A DNA stretch of 8,565 bases from DAIRET01 sp036795455 (GCA_036795455.1 DAIRET010000125.1:1-8565), one strand, 5' to 3'. Shown: positions 1 through 6,879, counted from the stretch's first letter. Program-made: numbers and translations. Notes: generated by a model not told the origin, from the letters alone.

Positions 1-206
1 TATAAAACCTCAAACATCTGTTTATTAATATAAGAAAAACGAATATTTATTCTATTTCGAAACCCGAAAACCGTTGTTTTCCATTTATGAACTCTTGTTC
101 TACACTTCATATTTAATACATTTCTTGCATACCTACAGAGTAGAGGTCGTTCTCTAATTGATTTTTAAGTTAAAGTACCCCGGACAATAGTTTTCCCCAA
201 TGTTAT

Positions 207-235
207 TTGACTTTAACCTTATCTCAAAGTAAATT
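207..235 (+). promoter_or_regulatory. Candidate sigma70-like promoter of the hypothetical secreted protein gene
   Basis: TTGACT at 207-212 matches five of six bases of the -35 consensus. A 17-nt spacer leads to TAAATT at 230-235, which matches four of six bases of the -10 consensus. This would start transcription near 242 and leave a leader of about 22 nt, with the ribosome-binding site at 252-255. A better-looking TATAAT lies at 245-250 but has no -35 partner at the right spacing and sits too close to the start codon. Assigned by pattern only. Confidence 0.3.
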
Positions 236-263
236 TCGTATAGATATAATTGGAGAATTAACT

Positions 264-806
264 ATGCTTGTTGTTATAAGGTTTATATCGCTGCTCGTTA
301 TAATATTTTTTGCTCTCACAGAGACAACTTTATCGCAAAACGATAATGAAGATAAATACTGGATAGGAGGAGGTATTGGAATTATCGTACGTGATCTATT
401 TATCGGCTTTCCGAAAACTATATCAGGGACATATTACACAAAAAATGTTTTGGTATCAGCCAGTTTCAGTTTTGCGACCGAATCCAATAAACCCTTCTTC
501 CCTTCACGCACAGATCGCGATCTCTATTTAATCAAGATACGTGAAACAGCTTTGACAATCGGTTATGCCCAGGAATCGAAAAAAATTATTTACGGTATTG
601 CGGGTGGAATTGGTTATGTAAGCGGCAACTATAATGAGAAACGCTCGAACGAATCTTTTGATGCTGTCGGGTTTATTGTAAACTGCCACGGAGTTCTTAA
701 GCTGTCCGACAAGGTAGGATTCGGAATTAAGTGGGGTGGTAACCTTAATAAAGAGCAATCATTCGGAATAATAACAATAGGTTTATTCTACGGCAGTTTT
801 TTCTGA
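264..806 (+). CDS. Hypothetical secreted, probably outer-membrane beta-barrel protein
   Basis: Protein of 180 residues that I cannot assign to a named family. Residues 1-24 form a signal peptide: a hydrophobic core (LLVIIFFAL, residues 10-18) followed by a polar stretch, with cleavage likely around residue 24. The mature part has alternating hydrophobic/polar strands rich in Gly, Tyr and Phe (for example IGGGIGII, IIYGIAGGIGYV, VGFGIKWGG), and the protein ends in Phe-Phe. A terminal aromatic residue is the usual recognition signal of outer-membrane barrels in Gram-negative bacteria. The size fits a small barrel of about eight strands. The frame is open upstream to a TTG at 207, but ATG 264 is preferred: GGAG at 252-255 has good spacing, and the signal peptide starts there. 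The gene is single, ends in TGA, and converges on the alcohol dehydrogenase gene. Envelope location is an inference, and the function is unknown. Confidence 0.72.
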   Translation: MLVVIRFISLLVIIFFALTETTLSQNDNEDKYWIGGGIGIIVRDLFIGFPKTISGTYYTKNVLVSASFSFATESNKPFFPSRTDRDLYLIKIRETALTIGYAQESKKIIYGIAGGIGYVSGNYNEKRSNESFDAVGFIVNCHGVLKLSDKVGFGIKWGGNLNKEQSFGIITIGLFYGSFF

Positions 807-910
807 GTTTAAAATCTTGAAAGGTTTTCCGGGAAAGATAAAAGAGTATTTGTTTGAGTTCATTAAGATTTGTAAATCCACTTTACCGGATTGAATGGCA
901 ACACTTAATT

Positions 911-970
911 TTATCCGTTAATAACCAATACTTTTGCGCCTCTAATTTTTCGCTCCTTCAACTCCAACTA
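911..970 (-). other. Untranslated C-terminal tail of the alcohol dehydrogenase, beyond the premature TAG
   Basis: Reading on in the same frame after the TAG gives 18 codons, LELKERKIRGAKVLVING, then TAA at 911-913. Joined to the preceding KLEDANTA this reproduces the usual family ending (ANxALLxLKxxKIxGAKVLVI), and the total length becomes 343 residues, normal for the family. The TAG sits where the family usually has Leu, and one base change (TTG to TAG) explains it. No further stop or frameshift is present in the tail, so the change is recent, tolerated or artefactual. Confidence 0.8.
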
Positions 971-1942
971 TGCCGTATTTGCGTCTTCAAGTTTATACTC
1001 CATGTATTCCGGTTTTATCGGTATTTCCGATGCGATTTTCAAGAAGTCCATTACATCGTATCTTGAAACATTTGCTACACTTTTTATCTCTTTTTCCATC
1101 CAGAGATGCGTTGGATAATCGATTAAAAGTAATTCTTTTTTGTCAAGGCTTTCTTTTCTTATTGCATTTATAATCAATCTGCCGCCGGGATGAAGATTCT
1201 TCAAAGCCTCTACAACCGGTTTCCAAACTGGTGTAGTATCAATAATAGCATGAAGCTTTTCGGAGGGTTCATCCGTAGTGCCGCCTGTCCAGTAGGCACC
1301 GAGTTCTTTCGCAAATTCTCTTTCTTTTTCGCTTCGTGCAAATACGAATATATTGGAAGCGGGATACATATAACGAGCAAGTTGAAGAACTATATGTGCT
1401 GAAGCACCGAACCCGGTTAATCCTAAATTCTGCCCGTTTTGAATTCCGCACAACTTTAATGAACGGTAACCGATTGCACCTGCACAAAGAAGCGGGGCGG
1501 CTTCGCTGTCGTTAAACACTTCCGGGATTTTAAATGTAAAATATTCAGGTACAGTCATAAATTCGGCATAACCGCCGTTGGCATCCCTTCCGGTTGCTTT
1601 AAACTCCGGGCAAAGATTATCCAGTCCGTTTTTACAAAAGTTACATTTACCGCAGGAGGAATAAATCCAGGCTACACCAACTCTATCGCCTATTTGGAAA
1701 CGTGTAACATTATTCCCCTTTTCAGTTACAACTCCTACAGCCTGGTGCCCCAATACAACCGGGAAATATGGGGGCGGAGTTCGTCCCTCTATTTCATCAA
1801 GTTCCGTATGACAAACTCCGCATGTTTTTATTTTTATCAATACTTCGTTATCTCCCGGAGCCGGGACCGGTATCTCTTCAAGTTTGAGCGGGTTTTTATT
1901 TTTACTTAAATCACAAATTTGATTAAGAAGCATTGCTTTCAT
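968..1942 (-). CDS. Zinc-dependent alcohol dehydrogenase family protein, truncated at its C-terminus by an in-frame TAG
   Basis: Medium-chain NAD(P)-dependent alcohol dehydrogenase of 324 residues, expected to interconvert alcohols and aldehydes in the cytoplasm; the substrate cannot be read from sequence. The GroES-like catalytic domain carries catalytic-zinc ligands C44 (CGVCHTE), H66 (GHQ, where classical enzymes have GHE) and C153 (LLCAGAIGY). Structural-zinc cysteines are C97, C100, C103 and C111. The nucleotide-binding fold has GLTGFGASAH at 174-183. GHQ together with the GFGASAH motif is typical, from memory, of the CAD2-like zinc-binding ADH branch, so Q67 is not a defect. The start has AGGCGG 5 nt upstream. 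The gene begins 16 nt after the SPFH gene ends, so the two are probably co-transcribed. The oddity is the end: translation stops at TAG (968-970) inside the conserved C-terminal motif, and the frame beyond still encodes the missing tail (see 911-970). The gene may be a mildly truncated enzyme, a young pseudogene or a sequencing error. Confidence 0.88.
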   Translation of the reverse strand: MKAMLLNQICDLSKNKNPLKLEEIPVPAPGDNEVLIKIKTCGVCHTELDEIEGRTPPPYFPVVLGHQAVGVVTEKGNNVTRFQIGDRVGVAWIYSSCGKCNFCKNGLDNLCPEFKATGRDANGGYAEFMTVPEYFTFKIPEVFNDSEAAPLLCAGAIGYRSLKLCGIQNGQNLGLTGFGASAHIVLQLARYMYPASNIFVFARSEKEREFAKELGAYWTGGTTDEPSEKLHAIIDTTPVWKPVVEALKNLHPGGRLIINAIRKESLDKKELLLIDYPTHLWMEKEIKSVANVSRYDVMDFLKIASEIPIKPEYMEYKLEDANTA

Positions 1943-1958
1943 AAAAGCCGCCTGTATT

Positions 1959-2828
1959 TTAATTCCCTCCGAGGATCAGTGGGAGTCCGTCTTTACCCGA
2001 TCCGATTACAACAACTTTCGAGTTTGTTGAATTAGCAAGTTTCTCTGTAGCTTCAATACCTTTCCATTTCAGCAATTGATCGCTGATACCCTGGGCAACA
2101 ATTTTTTGGAAGTCCGCAATACCCTGAGCTTCAATTCTTTTCCTATCTGCTTCCTGTTTTTCTTTTAGAAGCACAAACTGCATTCTCTGGCTTTCCTGTT
2201 CTGCTTTAAGTTTTTCTTCAATTGCATTTGTTAAACCCTGCGGAAGTACTATCTGGCGCAGCGGTGTATTCTCAATTGCGATACCCCGTTTTTCAATCAA
2301 CTTGCGGAGTTCACTTTCAATCTCTTTTGCAAGTACTTCTCTACCGGATGTATAAAGAGCCTTTGCTTCAAATTTTGCCGTAACACCTCTAACTGCAGAA
2401 CGAAATTGCGGAGTAATTAATACTTCAGCGTAGTTTTCTCCGACTGTTTTGTAAATTTTATTTGCATTTTCAGGATTGAGGTGATAGAGCAAACTTATTT
2501 CAAGTTGAACGCTCAATCCCTCTTGAGAAGGAACAGTCATCAATTCTTTTATTTCTTGAGTTTTAATAGAAAACTTCACTACGTTTGCCATCGGGTTTAC
2601 AAAATTAACACCTGATTTCAATGTGTTATCGCTTACCATACCGAAAAAGTCAACTACTCCTACATGTCCCGCAGGAATAACAGTCCAGCATTGCAATAAA
2701 GAAATTGCTCCTGCCACTACTACTCCAGCCAAAGCGAAAGAAGATTCCTGCTTGTTATATCTCTTTTTTGCATTAACAAAAACCAATATGGCTACAAGCA
2801 TTGCCGCGAACGAAACTATAAATAACAT
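1959..2828 (-). CDS. Prohibitin-like SPFH/Band 7 domain membrane protein
   Basis: Protein of 289 residues of the SPFH (stomatin/prohibitin/flotillin/HflK-C) superfamily. These proteins oligomerise into ring or cage assemblies on the membrane and act as scaffolds, often modulating membrane proteases. Two hydrophobic segments (about 1-19 and 31-52) anchor it. The SPFH domain follows directly, starting with IPAGHVGVVDFFG (51-63) and running to about residue 205, with the prohibitin-like stretches KSGVNFVNP (71-79) and GIAIENTPLRQIVLP (182-196). Residues about 200-265 are rich in Lys, Glu and Gln, as expected for the helical, coiled-coil tail of prohibitins. The C-terminus (VVVIGSGKDGLPLILGG) is the small hydrophobic ending typical of bacterial prohibitin homologues. 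ATG 2828 is preceded by GAGGTAG. The alcohol dehydrogenase gene follows 16 nt later. Family assignment is firm. The partner protease or client is not encoded in this window. Confidence 0.92.
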   Translation of the reverse strand: MLFIVSFAAMLVAILVFVNAKKRYNKQESSFALAGVVVAGAISLLQCWTVIPAGHVGVVDFFGMVSDNTLKSGVNFVNPMANVVKFSIKTQEIKELMTVPSQEGLSVQLEISLLYHLNPENANKIYKTVGENYAEVLITPQFRSAVRGVTAKFEAKALYTSGREVLAKEIESELRKLIEKRGIAIENTPLRQIVLPQGLTNAIEEKLKAEQESQRMQFVLLKEKQEADRKRIEAQGIADFQKIVAQGISDQLLKWKGIEATEKLANSTNSKVVVIGSGKDGLPLILGGN

Positions 2829-2926
2829 TTCTACCTCATTTTTATTTTTACTTCTTCAATGTAACTATGCTAAGATATACTTTTGTCTACTTAAATGAAA
2901 GGATAATTATTCCAACGGGTTTATTA

Positions 2927-2953
2927 TTGGAGAAGCAACGAATGTTTCTCCAA
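2927..2953. repeat. Hairpin-forming inverted repeat between the histidine kinase and SPFH genes
   Basis: TTGGAGAA (2927-2934) and TTCTCCAA (2946-2953) are perfect 8-bp inverted copies around an 11-nt loop, about 28 nt beyond the kinase stop codon. On the minus strand the T8 run lies on the 5' side of the stem rather than after it, so this is not a canonical intrinsic terminator for the kinase. It could still stabilise the 3' end of that mRNA or partly uncouple the downstream gene pair. Confidence 0.45.
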
Positions 2954-2980
2954 AAAAAAGTGAGAAGATCTAACTTAAAA

Positions 2981-5626
2981 CTATAAAAACTCTTCGGCAG
3001 CTTCCCTTGCATTTTTAAATGCGTTCAGCAGGGAAGGAAATTGTTCTACAATAGTAGAAAGATCATTTTGTTTTGAAGCGAATTCAATCTCTTTAGCAAT
3101 ATCTCCCATCTGCTTAAAACCGATAGAGTAACTTGCTCCTTTGATTGTGTGGCTTTCAATCTTTACCCGTTCGATATTACTCTCTTTTATTTCATTACCG
3201 AGATTTTGAATTCGTTTTTCCGTATCATTTAAGTAGGTTGATAACAAATCTTTTTGGAATTCAGGATCATCAAGGCTGACCTCCGAGAAATGGTTTTTGT
3301 CGAAAACATCACTCTTTATCTCAACAACAGGAGTTTCTTCTTTAACATCGGTAGTAGCTTTAACACTTAACCATTTATCGATTAGAGCAAGTAATTCTTT
3401 TGTTCTAATCGGTTTGGAGATATAATCATTCATTCCGGCTGCAATACACTTATCTTTATCCCCTTGCATAGCATGTGCCGTCATTGCAATTATCGGAATT
3501 TTAGCGCCGTAGTTATTCATTGCACGAATCTTTTGCGTTGCGGTAAATCCGTCCATTTCGGGCATCTGGATATCCATTAAAATAAGATTATAGCTGTCGC
3601 TGCTTGCAATTTTATTAACCGCTTCAAGCCCGTTGGATGCAGCTTCCATTGTAAAGCCAGCCTGCGTTAGAATTTTTATAGCCACTTTTTGATTCACAGG
3701 GTTATCTTCGGTTAGCAAAATCTTAAAACCGTTTCTTTGTTCCTTGAGTGCTTTTTCAACCATCACATCTTCAACAGATTTTTCCTGTTTCGGAGCTGCT
3801 ATTCTTGCTTTGTTTCTTAACGCATTAAGGAAACTTGCCTGCTTTTGTACTTTCAAAATGACAGAGAAAGAAAACTTACTCCCTTTGCTCATATCGCTTT
3901 CAACTTTAATTGAGCCGTTCATTAATGATACAAGCTCTTTACAAATAGCAAGTCCAAGCCCGGTTCCACCGAACTTCCTGGAGTAAGAGCCGTCAAGCTG
4001 CGAAAACGGTTGAAATAATTGTTGAAGCCTGTCATTCGGAATTCCAACACCGGTATCTTCAACGCATGCATTTACTTTTACTTTTTCATCCTGAAGTTTT
4101 TCCGAGTTCAGGCTGATCCTTATTTCCCCTTTTTCAGTGAACTTAACCGCATTTGAAAGAAGATTAATATAGACCTGCCGCAATCTTGTTGAATCACCTA
4201 TTAAATGCAGATGCGCTCCCGGTTCAATATTTACATTTATTTTTATCCCCTTCTCATTCGCTTTTGTAATTACCGTAGAGATTGCTTCGTTTATTAAACC
4301 CCTCATGTTGAAGTTGACTTCATCAAGTTCAAGTTTACCCGCTTCAATTTTGGAGAAATCGAGAATGTTGTTTATAAGGTCAAGCAGCGATTCGGCTGAA
4401 TCTTTTGCACTTGAGATTAAGTCCTTCAATTCAGCTTCACCGCGGTAACTTCCCTGTTCAATAAGTGTAAGAAATCCGATTATCCCGTTCATCGGTGTTC
4501 TGATTTCGTGGCTCATATTTGCAACGAACTGGCTTTTCAATTCGCTTGACTTTAATGCTTCTTTAGCAAGCTGGTCTGATTTCAGTTTCTCATCTTTCAA
4601 CTGCTCTTCAATCATTTTTCTTTTTTCTTCCAGCCGAACTTGCGATGTAATGTCCTGCAGACTTCCTTCAAAGTAAGTGATATTCTCAACCTCGTCTTTT
4701 ACAAGACGGTCGCTAAGTTTAACAATTATTATACTGCCGTCTTTCTTTTTTAATTCAACCGGGTAATCCCTAACTTCTCCTTTTTCTTTAAGAATCTTGA
4801 TTATCCTCTCCCTGTCTTCCGGAAAAAGATAAATATCTTCCGGCAGGTATTTGTTCTTCAGTTCTTCTTCGGAATCATAACCGAGCATTTCAACAAGGGC
4901 GGAATTAACAGTAAGAAATGTTCCCTTTATTGTTGTCTGGAATATTCCCGCAGCAGTGTTTTCAATAATCGAGCGGTACTTCTTTTCAGATTGATTTATA
5001 CGGAATGATTTTTCAGCTAACTCAGACCTTAACTTGAAATTTACTGCACTTCCGATTACTGATATTATACTTAGGAACAAAACGAATATTACCGATTCAA
5101 GCATGTTCGGAAGGAAATATATCTCTTTTTCATTGAACAGAATTGCCATTGCAAATACTATGTTGTAATAAATTGCAACGATTATCTGGTTTTTAACTTC
5201 CCAACTTAAGAATAGCGCAGATGTAAATATCATCAACCCTACAATTTGGGAGTTTACGATCAGAGTAGAGGGGAGAAGGAAAATCATATAACCGCTTGAT
5301 ACGATTATTGTAATCAACAAAATATGAACAAGCAGAACAGGTTTTTTAAGAGCATGTTTTGTATTTAAAACAATTAAAATTATGAAAGAGATTAAAGTTG
5401 CAAACAGTCTTGTAAAATATACCTGGTAGGAATACTCGGAGAAGTAACGGACTTCAAATACCATTGCAAATAACCCTGAAATAGCAATCAGAAATGTTAT
5501 TACTTTCAGCGGAATTATTAAATATTCCTCTGTCTCTTTCTTTATGTATTGATAACGGTCTTTGTCAAACAACTCGTGAGAGTTGTATAAAAAATCAAGT
5601 ACCGAGTAATTTCTTCGCTTTGGCAT
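2981..5626 (-). CDS. Membrane-bound PAS hybrid sensor histidine kinase with receiver and HPt domains
   Basis: Protein of 881 residues containing a complete internal phosphorelay. The N-terminus (about 36-194) has six hydrophobic segments and no large periplasmic loop, so the stimulus is probably sensed in or at the membrane. A PAS domain follows (about 213-330, YRSIIENTAAGIF), then a charged linker helix (330-365). The HisKA domain has phospho-acceptor H373 (MSHEIRTP). The ATPase domain has N492 (NLLSNAVKF), D524/G526/G528 (EDTGVGIP) and the GGTGLGL loop (553-559). The receiver (634-754) has acidic E640/D641, phospho-acceptor D685 (LMDIQMPEMDG), T716 and K738. The HPt domain (about 773-881) has H826 (SHTIKGAS). 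All catalytic residues are present, predicting H373 to D685 to H826 transfer and then an unlinked response regulator, which is not in this window. The ATG has no clear Shine-Dalgarno and follows an A+T-rich stretch; the next Met is at residue 54, inside TM1, so this start is kept. The gene ends TAG, with TAA one codon later. Confidence 0.95.
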   Translation of the reverse strand: MPKRRNYSVLDFLYNSHELFDKDRYQYIKKETEEYLIIPLKVITFLIAISGLFAMVFEVRYFSEYSYQVYFTRLFATLISFIILIVLNTKHALKKPVLLVHILLITIIVSSGYMIFLLPSTLIVNSQIVGLMIFTSALFLSWEVKNQIIVAIYYNIVFAMAILFNEKEIYFLPNMLESVIFVLFLSIISVIGSAVNFKLRSELAEKSFRINQSEKKYRSIIENTAAGIFQTTIKGTFLTVNSALVEMLGYDSEEELKNKYLPEDIYLFPEDRERIIKILKEKGEVRDYPVELKKKDGSIIIVKLSDRLVKDEVENITYFEGSLQDITSQVRLEEKRKMIEEQLKDEKLKSDQLAKEALKSSELKSQFVANMSHEIRTPMNGIIGFLTLIEQGSYRGEAELKDLISSAKDSAESLLDLINNILDFSKIEAGKLELDEVNFNMRGLINEAISTVITKANEKGIKINVNIEPGAHLHLIGDSTRLRQVYINLLSNAVKFTEKGEIRISLNSEKLQDEKVKVNACVEDTGVGIPNDRLQQLFQPFSQLDGSYSRKFGGTGLGLAICKELVSLMNGSIKVESDMSKGSKFSFSVILKVQKQASFLNALRNKARIAAPKQEKSVEDVMVEKALKEQRNGFKILLTEDNPVNQKVAIKILTQAGFTMEAASNGLEAVNKIASSDSYNLILMDIQMPEMDGFTATQKIRAMNNYGAKIPIIAMTAHAMQGDKDKCIAAGMNDYISKPIRTKELLALIDKWLSVKATTDVKEETPVVEIKSDVFDKNHFSEVSLDDPEFQKDLLSTYLNDTEKRIQNLGNEIKESNIERVKIESHTIKGASYSIGFKQMGDIAKEIEFASKQNDLSTIVEQFPSLLNAFKNAREAAEEFL

Positions 5627-5725
5627 TCTATAATATATTGTGATTATCCATTAAAACAGTAACAAAAGAGACGTTGAAAAATTCAAAACTGAGAAAAAAC
5701 AATCTTCAACCGCCTTTATATTTTC

Positions 5726-5758
5726 TTTTTGTTATCTGTCTATTCAAAATTATATTCA
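5726..5758 (+). promoter_or_regulatory. Candidate Bacteroidota-type promoter of the PAP2 phosphatase gene
   Basis: TTG at 5729-5731, preceded by a T run, is followed after exactly 19 nt by TATATTCA (5751-5758). This matches six of eight positions of the Bacteroidota -7 element TAnnTTTG at the expected spacing. Transcription would begin near 5764, leaving a leader of about 45 nt with AAAGGA 8-9 nt ahead of the start codon. Assigned by eye in a 182-bp divergent intergenic region; low A+T complexity makes chance matches likely. Confidence 0.35.
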
Positions 5759-5808
5759 TTTTTCGCCGGTAAATTAGTATTTTCAGGTAATTAATCAAAG
5801 GATTTTAT

Positions 5809-6381
5809 ATGCTCGATTTTCTGTACTCGATAGATTTAGCGGTTTTTTACTTTTTTAATCACACTTTATCCAACCCTGCGTTCGATAAATTCTTTTCAAT
5901 TATTACGAATGTAAATAACTGGTTTATTACTTATATAATACTACTTGGTATTATGCTTGTAAAAGGGGGAAGGAAAGGAAGAATTGCCGTTGTTGTTCTA
6001 CTTCTGCTTATTACATGCGGCGATCAGTTCGGGTATAGAATATTGAAAGAAACGATTGGCAGACTAAGACCCTGCGATTTTTTAACTGATGCAATTACAC
6101 CTCTCGGTTGCGCAGGAACTTCCTCTTTCCCCTCAAATCATGCACTGAATAACTTTGCAGCGGCAACTTTTATTGCTTTGATTTATCCCAACCTGAAATG
6201 GGTGCTTTTTATTGCGGCATTTTTAGTTGCCATTTCAAGAGTTTACCTGGGGCTCCATTATCCATCCGATATAATCGGCGGTGCCCTGATCGGAATTTTC
6301 TTCGGCTATCTTTTTTATCTTCTTTTTAGAAAAGTGGATTCTTGTGTAGAAGCAAAATTCTGCAGCAAAAAAGAGAACTAA
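5809..6381 (+). CDS. PAP2-family membrane phosphatase
   Basis: Integral membrane protein of 190 residues with all three signatures of the PAP2/acid-phosphatase superfamily. They are K80-x6-R87-P88 (KETIGRLRP), P108-S-N-H111 (the PSGH position, here PSNH) and S143-R144-x5-H150-xxx-D154 (SRVYLGLHYPSD). H150 is the expected nucleophile and H111 the acid. About five to six hydrophobic helices surround these motifs. Homologues remove phosphate from lipid phosphates, including phosphatidic acid, phosphatidylglycerol phosphate and undecaprenyl pyrophosphate, with the active site facing the periplasm. Which substrate is used here cannot be decided from sequence; an undecaprenyl pyrophosphate phosphatase role is one possibility. 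AAAGGA precedes the start codon. The gene is divergent from the histidine kinase and ends flush against the convergent YjbQ-family gene (TAA at 6379-6381). The Cys- and Lys-rich last 15 residues are a cytoplasmic tail without recognisable motif. Confidence 0.9.
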   Translation: MLDFLYSIDLAVFYFFNHTLSNPAFDKFFSIITNVNNWFITYIILLGIMLVKGGRKGRIAVVVLLLLITCGDQFGYRILKETIGRLRPCDFLTDAITPLGCAGTSSFPSNHALNNFAAATFIALIYPNLKWVLFIAAFLVAISRVYLGLHYPSDIIGGALIGIFFGYLFYLLFRKVDSCVEAKFCSKKEN

Positions 6382-6801
6382 TTATATCCCGGTAACTTGA
6401 ACTACAACCTTTCTATTGCGGGAGCGGTTGTCGAAGTCGACAAAAATAATTTGCTGCCAGGTTCCGGTAAGAAGTTTTTTATCGACAAACGGTATGGTAA
6501 GCGAACAACCCTGTATTGATGCGCGTACGTGGGAATGCCCGTTACCGTCATGCCAGGTATTGTCGTGGTTGTAATTGATTTTCGACGGAATTATCCTCTC
6601 GAAGAATGCAGGGTAATCTTTCATCAAGCCCGGTTCATGCTCTATTGTAGTTATACCGGCAGTTGAACCAACTGCAAAGACAAGCACACTCCCTTCCGCA
6701 ATACCGGAGTTATCAATTATTCTTTGAACTTCATCCGTTATATCTACGATATCGCAGTTGCCTTTCGTTTTGAATGAAATAAAATCTGTTTTGATTTTCA
6801 T
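6382..6801 (-). CDS. YjbQ/UPF0047 family protein (secondary thiamine-phosphate synthase enzyme family)
   Basis: Compact cytoplasmic protein of 139 residues, the normal size of the YjbQ/UPF0047 family, essentially one domain. Conserved family blocks are visible: GSTAGITTIEHEPGL (45-59, with acidic E54/E56), WHDGNGHSHVRAS (83-95, with H84, H89 and H91, the probable metal/active-site cluster), and the C-terminal block GTWQQIIFVDFDNRSRNRKV (113-131). Family members are annotated as secondary thiamine-phosphate synthases because a homologue complements a thiE defect when overproduced. The physiological reaction is uncertain, so no thiamine role should be assumed; no other thiamine gene is present here. 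GGAAGGG lies 8 nt upstream of the start codon, with AAGGAA directly adjacent. The stop codon (TAA at 6384-6382) is flush with the PAP2 stop on the other strand. It is divergent from gpmI across 129 bp. Confidence 0.9.
   Translation of the reverse strand: MKIKTDFISFKTKGNCDIVDITDEVQRIIDNSGIAEGSVLVFAVGSTAGITTIEHEPGLMKDYPAFFERIIPSKINYNHDNTWHDGNGHSHVRASIQGCSLTIPFVDKKLLTGTWQQIIFVDFDNRSRNRKVVVQVTGI
6428..6443. repeat. Short palindrome inside the 3' end of the YjbQ-family gene
   Basis: TTGTCGAAGTCGACAA is a perfect 7-bp inverted repeat with a 2-nt centre (effectively 6 bp with a 4-nt loop), 47 nt past the PAP2 stop codon. Because the two convergent genes leave no intergenic space, any hairpin ending the PAP2 transcript must lie within this opposite gene. 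No T run follows on the plus strand, so it is not a standard intrinsic terminator. It also encodes the conserved FVDFDNR region, which may explain it. Confidence 0.25.
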
Positions 6802-6828
6802 TTCCTTATCCCTTCCGATTTGAAATTA

Positions 6829-6856
6829 TTTGTAATTAAATAGTGTTTAAGTTCAA
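6829..6856 (-). promoter_or_regulatory. Weak candidate promoter of the YjbQ-family gene
   Basis: On the minus strand TTGAAC (6856-6851) is followed after 16 nt by TACAAA (6834-6829). Each hexamer matches four of six bases of the sigma70 consensus. The predicted start would lie near 6822, giving a leader of about 20 nt. Its -35 falls on the loop of the inverted repeat at 6841-6879. The match is weak and the region A+T-rich, so this is tentative. Confidence 0.2.
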
Positions 6857-6879
6857 AAGGACTTAATTTTGTAACACTA
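6841..6879. repeat. Bulged 12-bp inverted repeat in the divergent YjbQ-gpmI intergenic region
   Basis: Outer arms TAGTGTT (6841-6847) and AACACTA (6873-6879) pair perfectly over 7 bp. Inner arms TAAGT (6848-6852) and ACTTA (6861-6865) extend the stem by 5 bp. The loop is 8 nt (6853-6860) and there is a one-sided 7-nt bulge (6866-6872). The bulge contains the TTG of the predicted gpmI promoter. The position between divergent genes suggests an operator or a DNA/RNA structure, but no regulator gene is adjacent. Confidence 0.45.

Noticed and set aside
66..81. GAAAAC-CGTT-GTTTTC hairpin (6-bp stem, 4-nt loop) in the left-end intergenic region, a possible terminator of a gene outside the window.
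   Set aside because: No T run follows on either strand and the stem is mostly A-T, so it is indistinguishable from chance in this A+T-rich stretch.
207..263. Upstream TTG start that would extend the hypothetical secreted protein by 19 residues.
   Set aside because: It would bury the signal peptide, lacks a ribosome-binding site, and overlaps a likely -35 element; ATG 264 has GGAG at good spacing.
875..892. AATCC/GGATT inverted repeat between the hypothetical secreted protein and the alcohol dehydrogenase as a bidirectional terminator.
   Set aside because: Only five base pairs, with no T run after it in either direction.
1269..1487. Open frames of about 70 codons on both strands across the alcohol dehydrogenase region.
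   Set aside because: They are other-frame shadows of a gene with clear zinc- and nucleotide-binding motifs, with no recognisable domains or start signals of their own.
5673..5710. GTTGAA/TTCAAC repeat in the divergent region between the kinase and the PAP2 gene as an operator.
   Set aside because: Six-base arms with a 26-nt A-rich spacer are expected by chance at this composition.
6382..6801. Thiamine biosynthesis locus suggested by the YjbQ-family annotation.
   Set aside because: No other thiamine gene is present, I see no TPP riboswitch-like element upstream, and the biochemical role of the family is not settled.
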